Positions 29,217-36,429 of a stretch of DNA of 64,000 bases are shown one piece after another. A program made the position numbers and the translations under genes. Below the pieces are notes generated by a model. That model had not been told where the DNA came from. It searched no databases and worked only from the letters and a program-made list of their open reading frames with translations. Origin of the DNA: Cyanophora paradoxa (lineage: Eukaryota > Glaucocystophyceae > Cyanophorales > Cyanophoraceae); contig QPMI01000609.1 of NCBI GenBank assembly GCA_004431415.1, positions 1-64,000 on the forward strand. The letters are read 5' to 3'. Each line of letters begins with the position of its first letter. The stretch's first letter is position 1.

Positions 29217-30395
29217 TCAACACACACAACCTGCTACCGAGAAAAAGTAGAGGGCACTACACCGAGGATGAACAGAGGCGGACACGAAGGGCTGGATGAG
29301 CCCGTCGCCCTCGTGGCCGTAGACGGAGATGGTGGCCATCTCCATCCCGAGATTCAGGAGCAACATGCCGGTAAGACTCGCAAGCGTGCTCGCAACCCCC
29401 TCCTCGTGCGACATCCCGGCGGCGGTGTCTGCCATGTTCATCACGGGGATGTGCATCTCGAGGGTGCGGAGGGCGCTCGGCAGGGAAAAGGATTCGAGGG
29501 GGAAGCTGATGGGACCCTCGCGCCGCTTCAGGTTGCCGCTGATGATGATGAGCTTCTCGAGCGACTCCCACTTCTTCGCACTCCGCAGGATGCACCGGAC
29601 CACCTCGGTCGAGCAGGTGTTGGCGGTGAAGGTGACCTCGCGGGGGCCGGCCTCGTTGTGCGGGATGCAGTAGAAGCAGGCCCCCAGCGTGGAAGGGTCG
29701 TCCGCTTGCTGCTCTCCGGGCACCCCGAGGATGCTCATGAGGCCCCCGAGGCTCCCGGCGGACGCCTCCGACATTCTGAACGAGCGGCTGGGGTCCTCTG
29801 GGTATCGGCGGACGGTGAACCGCTGGATGTTGGGAAACGCCGCCCCAACCCCGGGCATGTCGATCTCCCAGGGCGGCGGGTGGGAGCTGGCGTTTGCGAT
29901 GAGAACCGTGAGATCATCGACCGACGGCAGGGGTGTCCCCGGGAGCCAGTCCTCCTCGCCCTCCGCCGTCAGCTCTAGCGTCCTGAGGTTCGGGAGGGGG
30001 GCCTGGACGTTCGCCTTGCCGGCGGCCTTGAGGACGCCACCGAGTTCCGCGGAGGAGCAGGAGAGCCGAGCGAGGCGGGAGAGTGCGACGCTGAGGTCTG
30101 CCCTGGTGCGGGTGGAGACGTGACTGCCGATTTCCACCGGTACCGGCCCGCTGCCATTCGGTCTCTTGAGGGCGAGGGTGGTCGCTCCGATTTTGGAGAT
30201 GCAGGCCAGCAGCTCGACGGCCTTGAAGGGGGCCCGGGGGATGTCCTGGACCATGGTGATCTCCGACGGACGGGCGTGCTCCGGGACGAACGCCTTCACC
30301 CACGTGAAGAAGTTGGAAGCGGCCGGCGTCATGTCGCCGGGGGCCCCGAAGCGGCTGCAGTAGCGCGTGTAGGAGTGCAGCTCGTACGAGACCAC
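29217..30395 (-). CDS. F-box/LRR-like viral protein, about 392 aa
   Basis: Long uninterrupted frame. No ATG sits at its 5' edge; the first is MTPAASNFFTWVKAFVPEH, and upstream codons still look coding (GRSFLRSRGCTVVSYELHSY), so the 5' end may be cut. Irregular leucine-rich strands (PNLRTLELTAEGEEDW, PSVDDLTVLIANASSH, WESLEKLIIISGNLKR, LPSALRTLEMHIPVMN) fit the divergent LRR proteins, often with an F-box, that are expanded in giant viruses. No F-box is clearly visible. Confidence 0.55.
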   Translation of the reverse strand: MVSYELHSYTRYCSRFGAPGDMTPAASNFFTWVKAFVPEHARPSEITMVQDIPRAPFKAVELLACISKIGATTLALKRPNGSGPVPVEIGSHVSTRTRADLSVALSRLARLSCSSAELGGVLKAAGKANVQAPLPNLRTLELTAEGEEDWLPGTPLPSVDDLTVLIANASSHPPPWEIDMPGVGAAFPNIQRFTVRRYPEDPSRSFRMSEASAGSLGGLMSILGVPGEQQADDPSTLGACFYCIPHNEAGPREVTFTANTCSTEVVRCILRSAKKWESLEKLIIISGNLKRREGPISFPLESFSLPSALRTLEMHIPVMNMADTAAGMSHEEGVASTLASLTGMLLLNLGMEMATISVYGHEGDGLIQPFVSASVHPRCSALYFFSVAGCVC

Positions 30396-30455
30396 CGTGC
30401 ATCCACGGGAGCGCAGGAAGGATCGCCCCAGCAGGCGATGTCTGCGTCATCACCT

Positions 30456-31046
30456 CCCCGAAGCGCCCTGGAATCGACCTTGATGGATGCGTGGAGGGAG
30501 GGAGTGATGTACGGAGCTGAGTGTCCCACCCCCCTCTTCAAAGGCCCTGGGGGCCGAGGTTGGTGGCCGTGGTCGCATTTCCCTGGGTCTGGGCACGGTA
30601 CAGGAGGTCCTGCAGGTCCATGCTGGTCATCTGGGAAGTCTACGTGCAGGGCTTAACCCCCACCGGGGCAAGGGCTGGCATGGTACCCCAAAGGACCACA
30701 AAAAGTCGGATCGGACCCAGACGCCTGAACGCGTCCCCCCGGCCCACCACAAACTCTCTGCTACATTGCAAAAGCAGCCAAATGCCGGCAGAGTCTGTTG
30801 AAACAGTTCGAGACCCCGTCACCGTCGTTCTGCACCTGCTCCTGATGGGGCGGTCCGCCGGACACCCGTTCGTGCAGATATCGGTGTTGGGGTACCAGCG
30901 CCCTCCCAGGCGCGGCTGATCTCCACTCCTACCGTCCAGCTTGATCGTGTGCTTGCCTTTCGCTTTCCGTTGCCATCCGTATGCTCGCAGTCCATGTTCT
31001 GCATGTCGATCTTCAGGACCAGCTGGTGTGGGTTTGGACCCTTTTA
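30456..31046. other. viral block segment with no confident gene
   Basis: Several competing short frames on both strands, none with clear start, stop and composition. The minus strand has GNGKRKASTRSSWTVGVEIS and RWYPNTDICTNGCPADRP; the plus strand has GLTPTGARAGMVPQRTTKS. It follows the D5 fragment at 31047 on its 3' side and may hold a further decayed part of that gene, but motif A could not be found. Confidence 0.4.
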
Positions 31047-31250
31047 GAAGACCTGGGGGGCGCAGTAGACCCCGTTTCGGTACGCGAATATGTGCCGGTC
31101 CCGCACAAGCTCGGGAAACTCCATCGTCAGGCAGTTCTTGAGGCTGGTGACCAGGCAGCCCCTAACCGACGCGTGGGAGTGCATGAGCTTGTACATGCTG
31201 TAGTAGACATCCTTGTTGGTGAGCTCCTCGACCAGGCGCTCGATTGACAT
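31047..31250 (-). pseudogene. D5-type primase-helicase fragment (D5_N region)
   Basis: ATG at 31250 coincides with a junction. The 67-codon frame SIERLVEELTNKDVYYSMYK, VTSLKNCLTMEFPELVRDRH, IFAYRNGVYCAPQVF matches the part of D5-like proteins before the helicase, where a F-F-NGVYD-like motif precedes the ATPase domain. Upstream primase and downstream helicase regions are absent here; a helicase part lies at 19045-20040 on the same strand. Confidence 0.5.
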
Positions 31251-31449
31251 GATCAACGAGGTGGACGCTAAGCTTGAGTCGAAAGCATCCGCGGCCGGGC
31301 TTTTCAATAGCTTGACAACAAGTATTCTATTCATCGTGGCGGGCATAGTGGTCATTGCCTTCCTTGTCATTCGTTTCGGGAAATCAAAACCGAAAGCACC
31401 TACATCCGCGGCGGCTGCTGCCACCGCAGCAGCCGCCGCTGCCACCTAA
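31249..31449 (+). CDS. small viral membrane protein, 66 aa
   Basis: ATG 31249 (MINEVDAKLESKASAAGLFN). One membrane helix (SILFIVAGIVVIAFLVIRFG), then a basic stretch and an alanine-rich end. Complete. Its start codon overlaps, on the opposite strand, the first ATG of the D5 fragment. Confidence 0.55.
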   Translation: MINEVDAKLESKASAAGLFNSLTTSILFIVAGIVVIAFLVIRFGKSKPKAPTSAAAAATAAAAAAT

Positions 31450-31697
31450 GAGGATGGGAAGAGGATGGATGCCCGGGTGGAGAGGATAGAATCGGGGGGG
31501 TTCAGGGCCGGGGTGTTCGATTCTTCCGACGCACACTCGGCAATAACGGACCACTGCTGCTCCCCCCTGCGAACGGCGATCAAGCCGAACCCGTAGTTTC
31601 CGGTATTGATGTCACCGCTTTCCATCCTCTCTGCAAGGCGCTTGATCTTGTTGGCCCCTGCTGGGTTGGCCCGAGGGCTGCAGCTGATATCAGTGGT
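31449..31697 (-). CDS. viral protein C-terminal fragment, 82 aa
   Basis: Begins after TAA as TTDISCSPRANPAGANKIKR, continues LAERMESGDINTGNYGFGLI, RRGEQQWSVIAECASEE, and stops at 31449. The only ATG is internal. The stop abuts the end of the plus-strand gene at 31449 (tail-to-tail). Family unknown. Confidence 0.45.
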
Positions 31698-31805
31698 TTA
31701 TGCCATTCAACCAAAGAAACCGCCGATGATCTTACAAGACTGCCTAGCGTCCCTTGCCATCGCAGCATGGGGCTCGTCCAGGTGGGTCAGCAACCACGTG
31801 AGGCG

Positions 31806-32234
31806 ATGGACAGCCGCCTTTGCAGCCTCCGGCTGGACGCGGCTTCGGAGTACGATGTTGTGCCCCCCTTGATCCTGGCGGAGGCCATCCTCGCATCCCT
31901 ACCGGACGGCCCCGTCGTTCTACAGATCTCCCACGAACCCATGTGGTTGAACCCGGTGTACGAAACGGCCCGCGGGGCTCTGGCAGTTGCGGCGGCCGTG
32001 TTGGAGGGGCGCCCGGATCGAACCGTCAAGGTTGTCATGGACGTGGTGCCCCTGGGAGAGCTCGAGGCCTCTCCTGCATTCCTGGGCCAGCTGGTCAAGA
32101 ACGCAGCGGGCGTGTACCTCCGCAGCTGCATCGTTCCCGAGGGGAGGCCCAATTCGGCCTCTGCCCTTGCCTTTAAGGCCCTCGAGGCCGACGGAAGGAA
32201 GTTTGTGGTCACCGGGCACGTCGGCCTGCCTTGA
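31806..32234 (+). CDS. hypothetical viral protein, 142 aa
   Basis: ATG 31806 (MDSRLCSLRLDAASEYDVV). Alternating strand/helix pattern (AEAILASLPDGPVVLQISH, PDRTVKVVMDVVPLGELEAS, FLGQLVKNAAGVYLRSCIV, FKALEADGRKFVVTGHVG). Complete and soluble. No family recognised. Confidence 0.55.
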   Translation: MDSRLCSLRLDAASEYDVVPPLILAEAILASLPDGPVVLQISHEPMWLNPVYETARGALAVAAAVLEGRPDRTVKVVMDVVPLGELEASPAFLGQLVKNAAGVYLRSCIVPEGRPNSASALAFKALEADGRKFVVTGHVGLP

Positions 32235-32286
32235 TGTGTGTGCGATGTGTACAGAGAATGGATTGAAACTGCCCCCAGAATCACTG

Positions 32287-32652
32287 TCACTTGAAATATA
32301 TTTCTGCTAGGTATCCTAGACACTCAAAAGGGTCATGCCGTCGAGCTCTATCGCAGTTCAAGGCCATGATGATGCAGAGGCAGGGCATCCAGTTCGATCG
32401 CAAGTTCGACGCCAACACGCCCCTTCCGGAGCTGCGGGCCGAGGTTCGCAGGGCCGCCCGCGTCACGTCTCCCAGGTTGTGCCCGAACCGGGAGAGCCCC
32501 AGCCGAGCGTCTTGGAAGCCGGATGCCACCTGGCCCCCCACGCTATTGTAAGCATCCCCAGCATTCTGCAGGCCGCGTGCCCACGCGCCTTGCATGCCTG
32601 CGTAGGCCATCGAAGGGTTTGGGTTTGCTCTGCGGTCAGAAAAAAACACCAT
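32287..32652 (-). CDS. hypothetical viral protein, 121 aa
   Basis: ATG 32652 (MVFFSDRRANPNPSMAYAG). GMQGAWARGLQNAGDAYNSV, then FQDARLGLSRFGHNLGDV and a Cys/Arg tail. The A7 tract at 32640-32646 lies inside the first codons on this strand. Complete. It converges with the gene ending at 32234. Function unknown. Confidence 0.5.
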   Translation of the reverse strand: MVFFSDRRANPNPSMAYAGMQGAWARGLQNAGDAYNSVGGQVASGFQDARLGLSRFGHNLGDVTRAALRTSARSSGRGVLASNLRSNWMPCLCIIMALNCDRARRHDPFECLGYLAEIYFK

Positions 32653-32736
32653 GGCCCAGAATATATTATGTTGCGGTGATCCCGAGCCCACCCCGCCATG
32701 TCCGAAAAGCTAACGGCCACCGGCGCGACCCTCCTC

Positions 32737-33190
32737 CTAATGCAGAACAGATGGCCTGTCCAGCCTCGGGGCAATGTGGATTGTCATCTCCTTGGGAAAG
32801 AACCAGCGCTGGTTGAGCTGACGGGGACACCAGTGCTTTCCGTACTTTGCGCCGCGCTTCTTCTGCTTGTGGATCTCGTCCTCGACGACGAGGCCCTGGG
32901 CGTAATTCCACCCGATAACGATGTCCACAGTCTTGACGGCCGAGAACAGCGGGGAGCTCAGGGCCAAGAGGACAGCTGGGAGCCCTCCCTTGAGGTCGAC
33001 CCAGGGACCTCCTTTGGCTTTGATGCCATCGAGCACGGTGCAGGCGCGCTGGGTCTTGCCTGGTCCACCGTTGGCCCTGCGGCCCCAGAGCCGCCAGTGC
33101 AGGTTTTCGCCCTCCACATCAAAGATGACACGGCGGGGCCATGATAGGAACCGGGGCGGCCTGCATTGCACAACAACAAAGGGCACGCTG
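32737..33190 (-). pseudogene. putative P-loop (SF3-like) viral protein fragment
   Basis: The stretch FVVVQCRPPRFLSWPRRVIF, GENLHWRLWGRRANGGPGKT, TVDIVIGWNYAQGLVVEDE, RQLNQRWFFPKEMTIHI looks coding. WRLWG...GGPGKT resembles the Walker A of SF3 replication helicases, and the spacing to VDIVIGWNY and RW is reminiscent of motif C. The identity is weak: no N-terminal nuclease motif is seen and no start codon is evident. Confidence 0.3.
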
Positions 33191-33232
33191 CTAGGTTGTT
33201 GGGGGGGAAAAAAATACTGACCAGAGTGAAGA

Positions 33233-33690
33233 ATGAAGGACAGAGGCGGGATACCGGTGGCCCCAATCCTTCTCCTGGCGACCCTTGCGGTTCTGGCACT
33301 CTTCTGGTTTTCAAGGGACGACCAGGGCGTGCCCAAGAGCGAGGCCCCGATCCAGGCTGCCCCCTTGCCCTCCAGGCCTCCCCCTGCAGCGGCTCCATCC
33401 ATCCCCCAGCAGCCCCAACTGACAGCCCCCGTGCCAGGCGCCCCTGTAGGATCTGCCGGGCCGATTATCACTGATGAGGGAGGTGCGGATGGGTGGGACT
33501 ACACGGATGAGCTTGAAAAGCTGATTCCCGAGGTGCAGTCTCCTTACATCCCTCCCGATTCCGTCTTACCCTCCGCGGGTCCCGTGCTTGTTGCCCCCCC
33601 AATCGAACAATCCAGCGGGCCGGTCGAGATCGACGAGTGGGATGCCGACTGGTACACTGGGGGCTGGGACGAAGAATCGACCCCAGATCG
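33233..33690 (+). CDS. viral membrane protein with Pro-rich stalk, 3'-truncated
   Basis: ATG 33233 (MKDRGGIPVAPILLLATLAV). N-terminal membrane anchor followed by a Pro/Ala-rich stalk and an acidic ordered part (DGWDYTDELEKLIPEVQSPY, VEIDEWDADWYTGGWDEE). Coding character stops at about 33690, where the opposite-strand Cys-rich frame ends. A long low-complexity continuation in the same frame is not credible. An A7 tract (33208-33214) lies just upstream. Confidence 0.5.
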
Positions 33691-33955
33691 GTACCTGTCC
33701 CGAGGGGCAGGTCGTGTTGCAGGTTCCTGTAGGGGAGCACTTCATCCCGTCGGGGCAGTTGTACACCCGGTACCAGCCCGGGGGACACGTATCATCACAA
33801 ACCCCGGTCGCAGTGCAGAGGGTTCCGTCCTTGCAATCGGCGATCGGCCACGTCGAGGGGGGGCAGTGGCTATTGCAGAGGCCTGTTCCCGTGCAGACAT
33901 GTTTGCGCTCCTTCCGGATGATATCACGAGGAAGAGAGTACTTATAGCCGGCGGG
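33690..33955 (-). pseudogene. Cys-rich repeat protein fragment, both ends missing
   Basis: Starts after TGA as PGIAPAGYKYSLPRDIIRK and contains two or three repeats of a C-x-DG-x2-C-x2-TG-x-C-x3-CP-x-G module (CKDGTLCTATGVCDDTCPPG; CPDGMKCSPTGTCNTTCPSG). It breaks off tail-to-tail with the plus-strand frame at 33690. Probably part of an extracellular or virion-surface protein. Confidence 0.45.
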
Positions 33956-34010
33956 GGCAATCCCCGGTCACCTTGCAGCCACCTCGCAGACCAAACCAGC
34001 AGCAGAAGCC

Positions 34011-34343
34011 ATGGGCAAGAAGCAGCAGCAGAAGAAGCAGCGCGGCGGCCCCGAGAAGAAGCCGAAGAAGGAGCCAATCGACCTCGACGAGCTGAGCGCG
34101 GACGAGAGCGTTCCCGCGGCGACCGGCGGCCCTGGGGAGGCGCCGGCGGCCAAGGAGAGCGCTCCCGTCGTCGAGGCAGAGAAGACCGCGGAGGCCAAAG
34201 AGGCCGGGGAGCCAGAGACCAAGCCAGAGGCCGAGGAGCCAAAGGCAGACAAGGCCGCCGAGACCGAGCCCAAGGCCAAGCCGGCGGTGGAGGAGCCCGA
34301 GGAAGGCTCCGATGGGGAGTTCGAGGAGTCCGACATGGACTAG
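34011..34343 (+). CDS. highly charged Lys/Glu-rich viral protein, 110 aa
   Basis: ATG 34011 (MGKKQQQKKQRGGPEKK). The basic N-terminus is followed by an acidic Ala/Glu/Lys/Pro-rich body (AEAKEAGEPETKPEAEEPKA) and a terminal EEGSDGEFEESDMD. Complete with start and stop. Disordered; may bind nucleic acid or act as a linker. The GC-rich wobble resembles host usage. Confidence 0.5.
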   Translation: MGKKQQQKKQRGGPEKKPKKEPIDLDELSADESVPAATGGPGEAPAAKESAPVVEAEKTAEAKEAGEPETKPEAEEPKADKAAETEPKAKPAVEEPEEGSDGEFEESDMD

Positions 34344-34425
34344 GCCCCGCCCACCCCGCCCCACCAGCTAGCCGGATGTACAGCACGGCCAGGCTTTCCA
34401 ATTCCGTACTTTCATTGCGCATGTG

Positions 34426-34755
34426 TCACATGGGCCGGGTGGTTCCGCGGCCGCAAAACCGCGGGCGGAAGGAGAGGTAGTTTGTGTACCGGGAGCCGTC
34501 GCGCCTGAAGCAGACCACGATGCCCTGGTGCTCGTTGAGGTAGCGGGTCTCGCCGGCACCGTGGGAGTCGTAGATCAGCCGGTGGATCTTCTCGGGCCGC
34601 GACGAGAGCTCGACGTAGCTGGCGGGGCCCTTGCAGAGGATGGGCGGCACGGTGCGCGAGAACAGCCGCCCGAAGCGTAGGGCGCGCAGGGCGAACCGCG
34701 CCCTCCGCACCGCATCGGGGCCCAGGGCGTCCCGCGCGGCCCGGCACGAGTCCAT
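34426..34755 (-). CDS. hypothetical viral protein, 109 aa
   Basis: ATG 34755 (MDSCRAARDALGPDAVRRA). Basic, mixed helix/strand (ALRALRFGRLFSRTVPPILC, ASYVELSSRPEKIHRLIYD, HQGIVVCFRRDGSRYTNYLS). Complete. Its start abuts a 5'-truncated plus-strand frame at 34761. Family unknown. Confidence 0.5.
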   Translation of the reverse strand: MDSCRAARDALGPDAVRRARFALRALRFGRLFSRTVPPILCKGPASYVELSSRPEKIHRLIYDSHGAGETRYLNEHQGIVVCFRRDGSRYTNYLSFRPRFCGRGTTRPM

Positions 34756-34760
34756 CACGG

Positions 34761-35345
34761 CTAGACAGGAATTGTAACAATGAAAGGGCCGCCGGGGGCG
34801 ATCCGGACTACGAGACCACCCTCAGGCGCCACAACCACCCGGGGCTCGTCTCCGGGCGCGGGGAGCGGCATGCGGACGAGCTCGCCGAGCGTGCAGGGGA
34901 GACGGGCAACCCCTGGCAGTCCCCGACGCTGGAGATGCGGGCAGTCTACTTCAACGTCCGGAGAGCCCTCGAGGGCGCACTGCGCACCAAGCTCGGCGCA
35001 GAGGACCTGCAAGGGTCCAGGCAGGGCGTGCTCTCCGGCATGAAGAACATGTTCACGGCAGCTCAGATCCGCCGCCTCCTACGGGCGATGTGGATAGAGC
35101 CTTTTGCAGCCAGGGACGACCCTTCCGAGGAGAGGAACCGCAGGATGGTCGCCGAGATGTTCGTGCTCGATGAACCATTTGGGTGGCTGCGGGACGGGTC
35201 CGCTCAGGTCGCCCGCACGAGGCGCCTGGTATGGAAGCGGGCCACGCGGTCCCAGCCCCGCCTCCTGATTCACCGGGAAGACAACTACCAGCACCCAATC
35301 AACAAGACGAAGGAGTGGTTCCTTGATTTCATCGAGAACGTTCTG
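34761..35345 (+). pseudogene. viral protein internal fragment, both ends missing
   Basis: Reads as LDRNCNNERAAGGDPDYETT without ATG and continues convincingly (VYFNVRRALEGALRTKLGAE, GMKNMFTAAQIRRLLRAMW, RRMVAEMFVLDEPFGWLRDG, KTKEWFLDFIENVLPRLG) until about 35345, where the opposite-strand Cys-rich gene takes over. Mostly helical. No family recognised. Confidence 0.45.
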
Positions 35346-35349
35346 CCCA

Positions 35350-36251
35350 GGCTTGGCCGGGTTTTTGGGCGGCTCGGGGTGGCGGCCGTGCGAGGTGTAC
35401 ACGTAGACAAGCCTGTCGCCAAAGTCCATGGTGGCCATCACGAAGCCCTTTTGCGTGGAGTGGTCCACGATCAGGGGCCGCCACTTGGCCGTGTTCGGGT
35501 TGCGGAAGAGCTCCTCGATCTTCTTCTCCTTCGGCGGCCGCAACTGCTCCGGGGTGGCGCACCAGGTGCACAGGGGCATGGTAGGGGGGCCGCGCCGGGG
35601 GACCAGGGGCTCGGCGTAGGTGGCCAGGCGGCAATCGACGTTGTAGCACTTCTGCTTGGGGACGCTGAGCATGCACGGTCCGCAGCGGATCCCAAACTGA
35701 CGGGGCCGGGTGCATCCGGGCATGTCGCACAGGGGCTTGCAGGCCTTGCAGCAGGCGTCACCCTCCATGGGCGGGTCCGCCTTGCACTTGATGCACTTCT
35801 TCCCGGCGGCCTCCCTGAAGCAAAGGCGACAGGCGTCCTGGCCCAGCTCCTTGAAGTAATCGCGGCCGCATCCGCACATCTCGCGCTTGGCGTGCTCCTT
35901 GCAGAAGCCCGCAGGCTGGACGTGGCCGGGGAGGTTCCGCATCGGCATCTTCAGGCCAGCCCTGATGCACTCGGCGCAAGGCAGGCTCCGGGGGTCCGTC
36001 CCGGGGGCGGCCTTCATCCGCGCATCCCGGACCTGGCACTTCTTGCACATCCCGGCACGCAGCGTGGCCCGGCTCAGGAGCAGGCCGCACCCGCAGCGGG
36101 TGCCGCCACCGCACGCCCCGCACCTGTCGAAACCATCCTGGGCCCGCTTCGGCTTCCCGGAGGCCACGCACGCCTCCCCTTCGCACAGCTTGACCTCCTT
36201 CTTGGCGCGCTTGGCCGCGGGGGCGTCCCGGGCGTCCTGCTCTCCCTCCAT
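35350..36251 (-). CDS. multi-zinc-site Cys-rich viral protein, 3'-truncated
   Basis: ATG 36251 (MEGEQDARDAPAAKRAKKEV) with a basic KRAKK stretch, then many C-x2-C pairs (CGACGGGTRCGCG, CKKCQ, CAECIRAGLK, CGCGRDYFKELGQDACRLC, CIKCKADPP, CCKACKPLCDMPGC, CGPC, CTWC): about ten zinc-ligand pairs. A short globular part follows (KWRPLIVDHSTQKGFVMATM, FGDRLVYVYTS). Coding fades near 35350. Probably nuclear and nucleic-acid-binding. The promoter region repeats GGGTTTGGCC twice (about 36273-36296). Confidence 0.55.
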
Positions 36252-36403
36252 TTTTGAATGCTCCCGAGAACCGGCCAAACCCACTGGCCAAACCCGTTTC
36301 GATTTGCCGTACCCCCTCCCCTTCAGGTTCTGGTGTAACTCTTAAACCCTGCGCGGTTTTCGTCCATACCCCCCCTGACGGGCCCCCCCGCCGCACTAAG
36401 AGC

Positions 36404-36414
36404 TCAGACGGGCC
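36404..36414 (+). repeat. right copy of 11-bp direct repeat (candidate target-site duplication)
   Basis: TCAGACGGGCC, identical to 10883-10893. Host cyclase coding (DSLEFLGWVNEYE) resumes within 40 bases. Confidence 0.5.
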
Positions 36415-36429
36415 AGCCGTTAGAGCCCC

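Larger units (their letters stand above)
10894..36403. mobile_element. endogenous giant-virus-derived block (25.5 kb), rearranged
   Basis: Intronless, closely packed frames on both strands, visibly lower GC than the flanks, and no GTACCC-type introns. Hallmark-type genes are an A32-like ATPase (25104-26192), D5-like helicase pieces (19045-20040 and 31047-31250), entry-fusion-like proteins (12494-13444 and 22929-23477), and a glycine-rich fibre-like protein (13447-15665). No major capsid, DNA polymerase B, VLTF3 or RNA polymerase gene is recognisable, so this is a fragment or mosaic rather than a whole genome. The block replaces the join between the M2 and C2 parts of a host cyclase. Placement within Nucleocytoviricota is unresolved. 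Confidence 0.85.

Noticed and set aside
33690-34480. C-terminal extension of the 33233 frame to 34480
   Set aside because: After about 33690 it is Arg/Gly-rich read-through antisense to a Cys-rich fragment and across the 34011 gene.
35079-35349. C-terminal 90 residues of the multi-zinc protein
   Set aside because: In this interval the plus-strand frame (KTKEWFLDFIENVLP) looks more like real coding than the minus-strand one.
10894-36403. Intact, reactivable provirus
   Set aside because: No capsid, polymerase or transcription genes recognised; helicase, ATPase and kinases are broken or incomplete.
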